Shown: positions 1 through 4,905 of the stretch, one piece after another
Numbering within the stretch: position 1 is the stretch's first letter
Layout: each line of letters opens with the position of its first letter
Source of the DNA: Candidatus Methanoperedens sp.
GTDB taxonomy: Archaea > Halobacteriota > Methanosarcinia > Methanosarcinales > Methanoperedenaceae
NCBI GenBank assembly: GCA_023249275.1
Contig: JAHFCV010000153.1
Coordinates: 1 to 5,168 of the forward strand
Length of the DNA: 5,168 nt
Direction: 5' to 3'
Made by a program: the position numbers and the translations under genes
Notes under the pieces: generated by a model
What the model was told of the DNA's origin: nothing
Seen by the model: the letters and a program-made list of their open reading frames with translations, nothing else
The model's database searches: none

Positions 1-106
1 CGACCCTGACAACAGTGCATTTCCTTTTGAATTTTTTTAATGTCTTCTTGATTCCGCCGATTTCAGTTTCAGTTGTCTGGACAACATCAATATCATTATC
101 TGCCAT
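1..106 (-). CDS. 5' part of a leftward gene of unknown function (cut by the window edge)
   Basis: An open frame begins at an ATG at 106-104 and runs off the left edge after 35 codons. It starts MADNDIDVVQTTETEIGG and continues through a lysine-rich stretch (about residues 19-28) into CTVVRV. The start is well supported: AGGTGA lies on the minus strand at 119-114, seven bases before the ATG. The visible part is an acidic, probably flexible N-terminus followed by a basic segment. I do not recognise the family. The gene is divergent from the HTH-hef pair and shares the short 107-192 intergenic region with it, so the two units may be regulated together. Confidence 0.7.
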   Translation of the reverse strand, partial: MADNDIDVVQTTETEIGGIKKTLKKFKRKCTVVRV

Positions 107-140
107 TTTTGTTTCACCTGAAGATACCTTGATATACCCG

Positions 141-154
141 TTTTATGTATTAAA
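141..154. promoter_or_regulatory. overlapping divergent TATA-like elements
   Basis: On the plus strand TTTTATGTAT (141-150) would put a transcription start near 168-175, just before the HTH gene's ribosome site. On the minus strand TTTAATACATA (154-144) would put a start near 125, just before the ribosome site of the leftward gene. The two boxes occupy almost the same bases, so polymerase binding in the two directions may be mutually exclusive. A weak symmetric element, GTAT-N6-ATAC (147-160), sits over them and could be an operator. All of this rests on spacing and AT content only. Confidence 0.4.
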
Positions 155-182
155 GTATACGCATTTAAAAAATACAATTAAC

Positions 183-187
183 GGTGA
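183..187 (+). promoter_or_regulatory. Shine-Dalgarno site that sets the HTH gene start
   Basis: GGTGA, complementary to the archaeal 16S rRNA 3' end, lies five bases before the ATG at 193. It favours that ATG over the in-frame GTG at 184, because the GTG is itself part of this ribosome-binding sequence. Confidence 0.7.
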
Positions 188-192
188 AAATC

Positions 193-411
193 ATGGGATT
201 ACCAGCAACGAAACGCTATTTGATAGAGTTACTTCACAAACATAAACTCACATATGAACAGCTCGGACAATATTCGGGCATAGCCACTGAAAGGATAAAA
301 GCCATCAAGAAAGGCGAGGAACCAACGGATGAAGAAAGACTGAGAATAAGAAATGTGGCATATTCTTTATCCGACCTTCTCTCGAAAGATACAGGCGAAA
401 CAATGGATTAA
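193..411 (+). CDS. small helix-turn-helix (Cro/CI-like) DNA-binding protein
   Basis: Encodes 72 residues starting MGLPATKRYLIELLHKH. Residues about 6-60 read as a compact helical domain. One helix (about 6-16) is followed by TYEQLGQYSG (about 20-29) and ATERIKAIKKGEEPTDEE (about 31-48). This is the usual order of the first helix, scaffold helix and recognition helix of the lambda-repressor/XRE fold, and the loop with GEEPTDEE is typical of it. There is no effector domain, so it would act as a small dimeric DNA binder, perhaps on its own divergent promoter. The stop is 15 bases before the hef ATG. The space between lacks a clear ribosome site, so the two are probably one transcript and hef may be translated by coupling. 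Assignment to the fold is fairly firm; target and role are inference. Confidence 0.75.
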   Translation: MGLPATKRYLIELLHKHKLTYEQLGQYSGIATERIKAIKKGEEPTDEERLRIRNVAYSLSDLLSKDTGETMD

Positions 412-426
412 TGTTCTCAAATAAGA

Positions 427-2718
427 ATGAATGATGTTGAATACATTAATCACCCACTTATAAAACCGAACACAGTCGAGCAGAGGTTATACCAGCTTGC
501 ACTTGCCGGGGAGGCTATCAGGAAATCTACACTTGTAGTTCTCCCTACCGGTCTTGGAAAAACCATAGTGGCGCTGCTCGTAATGGTTTCGCGGCTTCCA
601 AAAGGAAAAGTCCTGCTTCTTTCCCCCACAAAGCCGCTTGTTGAACAGCATGCTGCTTTTTTTAAGAATACACTTAATATCCAGCCTGAAAATATTGCTC
701 TATTCACAGGAAATACGCCGCCTCACAAGCGGAAAGCTTTATGGGAAAATGCGCAGCTTGTGGTTTCCACACCCCAGGTCATTGAGAACGACCTCCTCGG
801 GAAAAAAATAAACCTTGAAAATGTTTCACTAATAATTTTTGACGAGGCGCATAGAGCCACAGGAAATTACTCTTACGTGTATATCGCAGAAAAGTATATC
901 CTGCAAAAAGACACGCTTGTGCTTGGAATTACAGCAAGTCCCGGCAGCAATCCTGAGAAGATACAGGAGGTATGCGCGAATCTCCGTATCAGCTCTGTGG
1001 AGATGAGGACTGATTCAGATTCAGATGTCAGACCTTACATTTTCGATAAGGATATCGAGTGGAGATACGTTCCTATTCCGGTTGAGATAAAAGGGTTAAA
1101 ACAGTTGATGGATAAAGTCCTCTCTGACAGGTTGAATAAATTGCGCGAACTTGGTTTCATAACGCCTTACCAGAAAAGATTGTCAAAGAGGGAAATGCTT
1201 GACCTGCAGGCGAAGCTCCAGTCGCAACTGCGTTCATTCCCTGACCAGAAAATATACCAGGGAATATCGCTTCTTGCCGAAGTATTCAAAGTAAGCCATG
1301 CCATAGAGATTTCAGAAACACAGGGCTCATCTGCATTATCAAAATACTTTGAGAGGCTTGAGAACGAGGCGAGGTCAAAATCAGGGAGTAAAGCCGCAAA
1401 ACGCCTGATGGATGATTTGAGCATGCGCCAGGCTGTGCATCATCTGGGGGGCTGCGACGGGAATAATCCAAAACTCAATATTGTAAAAGAACTTGTTGCA
1501 AAACAGGTACTTGAGAACCCGCAATCACGGGTTATCGTTTTCACCAACTACAGGGATACGGCTGAACTTGTTGCAAATTCCCTTAAGGAAGTCCCGGGCA
1601 TCAAACCCGTCAGGTTCGTTGGTCAGGCAAGCAAGTACAAGGATACAGGCTTAACGCAGAAACAGCAGGTGGAGATTATCCAGAAATTCAAGGACGGCGA
1701 GTATAATACGCTTGTGGCAACCTCGGTGGCTGAAGAGGGACTGGATATTCCGGCAACCGACCTTGTGGTGTTTTTCGAGCCAGTTCCTTCTGAGATACGA
1801 AGCATCCAGAGAAAAGGAAGGACAGGGAGAAAACATGCAGGGCGTGTTGTTGTCCTGATGGCGAAAGGGTCAAAGGATGAAGCCTATCACTGGAGCAGCA
1901 ACCGCAAAGAGAAAAATATGTTCTGGACTATGAAAAATCTTGACCTGGAACCGCAAGCCCCGGTGAAAGAGACGCCTGCGCCGGAAGGAGGAACTCTTGC
2001 GCAGCCAGCAGACGGGCAAACAAAACTGGTTGATTTCCCGGCGCAACAAACGCAGGAATCAAAAACCAGCGCTGTTGTTAAAGTCATGGTTGACCAGAGG
2101 GAGATTCGCTCCCACGTTGTTCACGCCCTTGAGACACTGGGAACGGATGTAACATTGACCACCCTTGAAGTGGGAGATTATGTTGTCAGTGACAGGGTAG
2201 GTATCGAGAGAAAGACTGCGGAAGATTTCCTGAGTACGTTGCTTGACGGCAGGGATCTGTTCGGGCAGGTATCAGACCTTAAAAGAGCGTACGAACGTCC
2301 TTTAATGATTATCGAAGGCGAGGGAATATATACCGCAAGGCAGGTGCATCCCAATGTAATACGCGGGGTGCTTGCGGCTATTACCATTGATTTCGGGGTT
2401 CCCATTATCTTCAGCAGGGATGAAGAGGATACTGCGGCGCTGATAAGCGTAATAGCGAAAAGGGAACAGGTGGATTCAAAACGGGAAATTAACCTGCACG
2501 GGAAGAAGACCGCTTCTACGCTCAAGGAACAGCAGGAATATCTTGTATCAGCCATTTCCGAGATTGGGCCTGTCGTGGCGAGGAACCTGCTTCGGCATTT
2601 CGGAAGCGTGGAACGAATCATGGCTGCGTCACGCGAAGAGCTGATGAAGGTGGAGCTTGTGGGGCCAAAGACAGCGGACAGGATAAGGGAAGTCGTGGGC
2701 GGGGAATATAAAGGATAA
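427..2718 (+). CDS. hef: Hef: fork-DNA helicase / XPF-family structure-specific nuclease
   Basis: Encodes 763 residues, about the full length of euryarchaeal Hef, which remodels and cuts stalled replication forks and is related to eukaryotic FANCM and XPF. The superfamily 2 helicase motifs are intact: Walker A LPTGLGKT (39-46), SPTKPLV (66-72), DEAH (139-142), TAS (169-171), VFTNYRD (371-377), TSVAEEGLDIP (432-442) and QRKGRTGR (461-468). A helical insert lies at about 220-345. A proline- and glutamine-rich linker (about 505-548) contains QTKLVDFP (531-538), a possible PCNA-binding motif. The nuclease domain (about 551-690) has D556, GDY (583-585) and the catalytic ERK-x3-D signature (594-600). 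Tandem helix-hairpin-helix motifs follow (about 708-757), including SEIGPVVARNLLRHFGS and VGPKTADRI. The ATG at 427 gives the expected N-terminus (YINHPLIKPNTVEQRLYQ) but has no evident ribosome site. No frameshift or missing catalytic residue is seen. Confidence 0.97.
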   Translation: MNDVEYINHPLIKPNTVEQRLYQLALAGEAIRKSTLVVLPTGLGKTIVALLVMVSRLPKGKVLLLSPTKPLVEQHAAFFKNTLNIQPENIALFTGNTPPHKRKALWENAQLVVSTPQVIENDLLGKKINLENVSLIIFDEAHRATGNYSYVYIAEKYILQKDTLVLGITASPGSNPEKIQEVCANLRISSVEMRTDSDSDVRPYIFDKDIEWRYVPIPVEIKGLKQLMDKVLSDRLNKLRELGFITPYQKRLSKREMLDLQAKLQSQLRSFPDQKIYQGISLLAEVFKVSHAIEISETQGSSALSKYFERLENEARSKSGSKAAKRLMDDLSMRQAVHHLGGCDGNNPKLNIVKELVAKQVLENPQSRVIVFTNYRDTAELVANSLKEVPGIKPVRFVGQASKYKDTGLTQKQQVEIIQKFKDGEYNTLVATSVAEEGLDIPATDLVVFFEPVPSEIRSIQRKGRTGRKHAGRVVVLMAKGSKDEAYHWSSNRKEKNMFWTMKNLDLEPQAPVKETPAPEGGTLAQPADGQTKLVDFPAQQTQESKTSAVVKVMVDQREIRSHVVHALETLGTDVTLTTLEVGDYVVSDRVGIERKTAEDFLSTLLDGRDLFGQVSDLKRAYERPLMIIEGEGIYTARQVHPNVIRGVLAAITIDFGVPIIFSRDEEDTAALISVIAKREQVDSKREINLHGKKTASTLKEQQEYLVSAISEIGPVVARNLLRHFGSVERIMAASREELMKVELVGPKTADRIREVVGGEYKG

Positions 2719-2731
2719 AAGGTTAGCAAGG

Positions 2732-2740
2732 TTTTTATCT
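2732..2740 (+). promoter_or_regulatory. possible TATA box of the tRNA-Pro gene
   Basis: TTTTTATCT follows a purine-rich GCAAGG that could act as a BRE. It is centred about 25 bases before position 2761, so a transcript would start a few bases ahead of the mature tRNA 5' end at 2768. This is the only AT-rich box between the hef stop and the tRNA. Spacing and composition are the whole evidence. Confidence 0.4.
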
Positions 2741-2767
2741 TATCATGCTATTAGTGAGTCGCCCAAC

Positions 2768-2842
2768 GGGATAGTAGGGTAGCCTGGTCCATCCTTGAGC
2801 GTTTGGGACGCTTAGACCGCGGTTCAAATCCGCGCTATCCCA
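2768..2842 (+). tRNA. tRNA-Pro (anticodon UGG)
   Basis: The cloverleaf can be folded by eye. The acceptor stem is GGGATAG (2768-2774) with CTATCCC (2835-2841) and discriminator A2842. The D arm contains GGGTAGCCTGGTCCATCC. The anticodon stem is GAGCG/CGCTT around the loop TTTGGGA (2802-2808), placing TGG at 2804-2806 and G37 behind it, as expected for proline. The variable loop has four bases, and the T arm is CGCGG-TTCAAAT-CCGCG. CCA is not encoded, there is no intron, and all stems pair apart from G-U wobbles. It reads proline CCA codons and probably others of the CCN box. Confidence 0.96.
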
Positions 2843-2851
2843 TTATATTCT

Positions 2852-3040
2852 ATGTCAAATAGAAAAGTGAAACCAATCGAGCTTTATAAACAGGGCAAAG
2901 TCAGCTTTGGTCTTGGGGCGAAAATCGCGAAACTTTCGATATCGGAATATATAGACCTGTTAAAAGGGTATAAAGTTCAGATAAATATCTATGTTGGCGA
3001 TGCTAAAAAAGCGCTGGAATATGCGAGAAAAGGCTCTTGA
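2852..3040 (+). CDS. short UPF0175-like protein directly behind the tRNA
   Basis: Encodes 62 residues. The stretch IELYKQGKVSFGLGAKIAKLS-ISEYIDLLKGYKV (about 9-42) has the pattern of UPF0175 proteins: a helix, a G-K-S/I-S-x-G turn, then a small helix-turn-helix. These are small antitoxin-like or DNA-binding proteins. The tail INIYVGDAKKALEYARKG fits their C-terminus. Most members I know of carry about 20-25 more residues at the N-terminus, so this copy is either a short version or has lost its 5' end. It begins nine bases after the tRNA with no ribosome site, so it would need a leaderless or tRNA-linked mRNA. No toxin partner lies beside it. Family placement is moderate; whether it is expressed is uncertain. 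Confidence 0.55.
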   Translation: MSNRKVKPIELYKQGKVSFGLGAKIAKLSISEYIDLLKGYKVQINIYVGDAKKALEYARKGS

Positions 3041-3055
3041 AAAATATAATTTATT

Positions 3056-3083
3056 AAAAAATATGGAAGGTTTCTACCTTCCA
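3056..3083 (-). terminator. hairpin plus T-run ending the leftward small-protein unit
   Basis: GGAAGGT (3065-3071) and ACCTTCC (3076-3082) form a perfect seven-pair stem with a four-base loop, extended by one more A-T pair. On the minus strand it is followed at once by ATATTTTTT, the layout of an intrinsic terminator. It starts nine bases past the stop of the 42-residue gene. On the plus strand the 3' flank is A-rich, so termination is expected mainly for the leftward transcript, although the hairpin also lies just behind the rightward UPF0175-like gene. Confidence 0.75.
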
Positions 3084-3091
3084 AAAATATC

Positions 3092-3220
3092 TTATTCTTC
3101 ATCATCTTCTACACGGTCTTTCCAGTCGTCGGGGCGTTCATCGTCCCCGCGGCTTTCCCAGTATGCATCGTTATTCGGATTGCACTGGTTTGCGTGGTTG
3201 TCATCGTCGCTTTTACTCAT
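3092..3220 (-). CDS. very acidic 42-residue small protein (NPNND-YW-SRG type)
   Basis: Starts at an ATG with a perfect GGAGGTGA four bases upstream and ends at TAA. It encodes 42 residues beginning MSKSDDDNHANQCNPNNDAY, followed by WESRGDDERPDDW and an acidic end. About one third of residues are Asp or Glu, aliphatic residues are almost absent, and there is no signal peptide or membrane segment, so it should be a soluble, probably disordered protein. The core NHANQ-x-NPNN-x-x-YW-x-SRG with ERPDDW resembles a widespread uncharacterised small-protein type that I recall from bacteria and archaea; I cannot name a function. It lies 30 bases after the SMP-like gene and just before the terminator, so it is the last gene of that unit. 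The ribosome site, clean ends and conserved-looking motif make it convincing despite its size. Confidence 0.8.
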   Translation of the reverse strand: MSKSDDDNHANQCNPNNDAYWESRGDDERPDDWKDRVEDDEE

Positions 3221-3224
3221 GTAT

Positions 3225-3232
3225 TCACCTCC
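3225..3232 (-). promoter_or_regulatory. perfect Shine-Dalgarno site of the acidic small protein
   Basis: GGAGGTGA on the minus strand, the full complement of the archaeal 16S rRNA tail, lies four bases before the ATG at 3220. With the identical site at 3389-3382 it implies strong translation of both small proteins. Confidence 0.85.
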
Positions 3233-3250
3233 TTGGTGTTCATATAGCTT

Positions 3251-3376
3251 TTACTTTCCTTTTTTGGCGGCTGTTGATTGCGCTCTTGCTTTGAAACCCT
3301 GATTGGTTCCGGTACTGTCTGCATGCGATTGAATTCTTGATGCAGCTTCACTTGTCATTCCAGATTTTTCACTCAC
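3251..3376 (-). CDS. 41-residue SMP/LEA-like small protein, nested in frame in the regulator gene
   Basis: A GTG at 3376-3374 follows a perfect GGAGGTGA by five bases and opens a frame to TAA at 3253-3251. It encodes 41 residues starting MSEKSGMTSEAASRIQSHAD and ending TNQGFKARAQSTAAKKGK. The pattern MT-x-x-AASRIQS, then GF-x-x-RAQS-x-A, matches small proteins of the seed-maturation-protein (SMP) type, a LEA-like group also found as stand-alone genes in prokaryotes. In that type, MS-x-K-SGMT is a natural N-terminus. The frame is continuous with the 511-residue regulator, of which it forms residues 471-511. It can therefore be made alone by internal initiation, as a fusion tail, or both. The ribosome site argues for a separate product. 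Role (possibly stress or desiccation protection) is inferred from family resemblance. Confidence 0.7.
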   Translation of the reverse strand: MSEKSGMTSEAASRIQSHADSTGTNQGFKARAQSTAAKKGK

Positions 3377-4786
3377 CCTTTTCACCTCCTTTTGTGCTTT
3401 TGTTATTGCAATAACTGTCATCTTTAGTCCAAGTTTTTCTGCGCAAAAAGGATGGTAGAGTTTATTGCCGTGTTTGAATGCAATTGTTTGTGAGAAGATA
3501 GAAAATTCATTGTATAGTATATCTGACTTTTGCAGATCAAAATCATATTGTTCTGTGCCAAATGCCTCATCCATATAAGTGTATATGATACCAGCAGGTT
3601 CAAGCAATTTTTCATACATTCTTTGTATATTTTTTTCATTCTCATTTCGGATATTCAGGGCTGCAGTCCATATTTCCTTTATTCTGGAGATAGTATCATA
3701 ATCTGCCGGGAAATCGCTGCGATATTTCTTTAAAACTTTAATAAATTTTTCAGCACCCCTTAATTCCGATAAATCTGCCTCTAAAGAACCACCATCATAA
3801 ATTAGTATTTCCCAAGAAAGAGGCTCGATGTTGTTATTTTCAGGTGAACTTTCTTTTGGAGAAATTTCATTTTTTAATCTCTCGGATATCCAATCAGGAA
3901 TCTCAATTTCAAAATTTTTATATGCTTTTTCTATTGTAGAATCATCCAGAGCACCCATATCTATTGCAAATCTATTTTTTCTATCCATTGTTGGAATAAA
4001 ATCTAATGGGGTTGTACAACTTTGAATTATATATTCGAACAACCCAATAGTTTCCAGTTCCATTTCAGAAAAATGGCATTTTATAGATTTGTAAGTTATC
4101 GATTGTCTGGGCAGCATTTTTGGGGATAGGGGCAGACTGCAATATTCGCAGAAAATTGACCCATCATACTTTCCATATACCGTATCGTATGCTTCGGAAT
4201 CAGATATACAATCCAAGTGAATTAAAACCTTTTTCCACGGTTGAGGTTCAATATTATATTTAGTATTTTTAAAAAATGCGGTTAAAATCAAATCTTTCTG
4301 TCTTATTTTCTCTTTACATATCGGACAAACCCCGATTTTTGAATACGCTAAATAAGTAAGTGTATATTTCGTTTCTCTACAATATTTTGTATCATGAGTG
4401 GTTCGCCGATGTCTTATCAATCCACCTCTATTAGCCAGAGAAGTTGGTCCTTCTTTTATCAATCCCGCGCCTTCAAGTTGATATAAGGCACTAAAAATTT
4501 TACTTTCATCGAACCCAAGTTTCTGTTGAATGCCAATTGGACTGTATTCTGTGGTAGAAAGTAATTTGATAATTTTTTCTTCTATCCCTTTCAGTTCTTC
4601 TAACTCTTTTTTATTGTAGGAGTACTTTCCACCATTTGAAACTACTGTACCCTTTTTAATTAGTTTATTTAGATGGTACTGAATAGCATTCCTTGGTTTT
4701 TTCAATACATTTCCGATCTCAGAGGGACCAAGAGGCTTTTGAGATTCTTGAAGGATTTTTCTTAATTTATCTTGTGTTTTTTCCAT
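3251..4786 (-). CDS. winged-helix, zinc-knuckle protein fused in frame to an SMP-like tail
   Basis: Encodes 511 residues from MEKTQDKLRK. Residues about 3-58 and 64-112 read as two winged helices (PSEIGNVLKKPRNAIQYHLN, then a KGTVVSNGGKYSY wing; SPIGIQQKLGFDESKIFSAL), so it probably binds DNA. Then come C154-x2-C157 with H190-x2-C193, and C213-x2-C216 with C237-H238, both likely zinc sites. A third knuckle near 429-448 keeps H445-x2-C448 but has S429-x2-S432 where two cysteines are expected. A linker at about 305-322 is rich in Ser, Glu and Asn. Residues 471-511 are the SMP-like protein that also has its own start. I know no named family for the whole protein. The start at 4786 is chosen because the TATA box at 4818-4809 lies at leaderless distance from it; the in-frame ATG at 4828 is upstream of that box. 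The gene is visibly AT-richer than hef and the right-edge gene, suggesting transfer. Confidence 0.8.
   Translation of the reverse strand: MEKTQDKLRKILQESQKPLGPSEIGNVLKKPRNAIQYHLNKLIKKGTVVSNGGKYSYNKKELEELKGIEEKIIKLLSTTEYSPIGIQQKLGFDESKIFSALYQLEGAGLIKEGPTSLANRGGLIRHRRTTHDTKYCRETKYTLTYLAYSKIGVCPICKEKIRQKDLILTAFFKNTKYNIEPQPWKKVLIHLDCISDSEAYDTVYGKYDGSIFCEYCSLPLSPKMLPRQSITYKSIKCHFSEMELETIGLFEYIIQSCTTPLDFIPTMDRKNRFAIDMGALDDSTIEKAYKNFEIEIPDWISERLKNEISPKESSPENNNIEPLSWEILIYDGGSLEADLSELRGAEKFIKVLKKYRSDFPADYDTISRIKEIWTAALNIRNENEKNIQRMYEKLLEPAGIIYTYMDEAFGTEQYDFDLQKSDILYNEFSIFSQTIAFKHGNKLYHPFCAEKLGLKMTVIAITKAQKEVKRVSEKSGMTSEAASRIQSHADSTGTNQGFKARAQSTAAKKGK
3382..3389 (-). promoter_or_regulatory. internal Shine-Dalgarno site inside the regulator gene
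   Basis: GGAGGTGA on the minus strand lies within the large reading frame, where it helps encode K-E-V-K (466-469). It sits five bases ahead of a GTG in the same frame. An eight-base match at ideal spacing inside a gene is unlikely by chance and marks a second translation start. Confidence 0.75.
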
Positions 4787-4808
4787 TGATATACAATTTA
4801 TAAATATA

Positions 4809-4818
4809 CTATATATAG
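4809..4818 (-). promoter_or_regulatory. TATA box for a leaderless regulator mRNA
   Basis: CTATATATAG on the minus strand, preceded by purine-rich GAACAAAG as a possible BRE, is centred about 25-27 bases before 4787-4789. Transcription would begin within about three bases of the ATG at 4786, and no ribosome site precedes that ATG, consistent with a leaderless mRNA. TTTATAAAT at 4803-4795 is a nearer AT-rich alternative but would place the start inside the gene. Confidence 0.6.
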
Positions 4819-4822
4819 CTTT

Positions 4823-4875
4823 GTTCAAACTATTTTATTTTCGTTCAAATAGTGAATTTGAACCAATGCTCAAAT
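4823..4875. promoter_or_regulatory. operator-like cluster of GTTCAAA half-sites
   Basis: Four related half-sites lie immediately upstream of the regulator's TATA box: GTTCAAA (4823-4829), GTTCAAAT (4843-4850), its exact inverse ATTTGAAC (4856-4863) and GCTCAAAT (4868-4875). The middle two form a perfect eight-base inverted repeat around AGTGA. The first two direct copies are 20 bases apart, about two helical turns. ATTTGA with TCAAAT (4856-4861, 4870-4875) makes an overlapping second palindrome. This is the layout expected for cooperative binding of a dimer; the neighbouring winged-helix protein is the obvious candidate, which would be autoregulation (inference). Confidence 0.6.
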
Positions 4876-4905
4876 ACACAAGAAAGGGATAGGTATCTAA
4901 AAATT

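Noticed and set aside
184..192. GTG at 184 as the start of the HTH gene
   Set aside because: The GTG is part of the GGTGA ribosome site for the ATG at 193; nothing upstream would serve the GTG itself.
15..245. A 76-codon plus-strand frame at the left edge
   Set aside because: It is antisense to the leftward gene with a good ribosome site, runs across the promoter region, and overlaps the HTH gene out of frame.
2178..2729. A 183-codon open frame on the minus strand opposite the Hef nuclease domain
   Set aside because: It lies entirely opposite a clearly conserved coding region, has no ribosome site, and its serine/isoleucine-rich translation shows no domain. It is a by-product of hef codon usage.
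2802..2808. Reading the tRNA anticodon as GGG
   Set aside because: Shifting the loop by one base breaks the anticodon stem. The GAGCG/CGCTT pairing fixes the loop as TTTGGGA with anticodon TGG.
2822..2829. GTTCAAAT in the tRNA T arm matching the operator half-site
   Set aside because: This is the standard T-loop sequence of a tRNA and has its own explanation; the match to the operator is coincidental.
2991..3302. A 103-codon plus-strand frame across the two small genes
   Set aside because: It overlaps the UPF0175-like gene out of frame, crosses the terminator, and is antisense to two frames with perfect ribosome sites. Its serine-rich translation is meaningless.
4823..4875. Repeat cluster as a CRISPR or replication origin
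   Set aside because: The repeats are only seven to eight bases, in mixed orientation, with no spacer structure and no neighbouring cas or orc1/cdc6 gene. An operator fits better.
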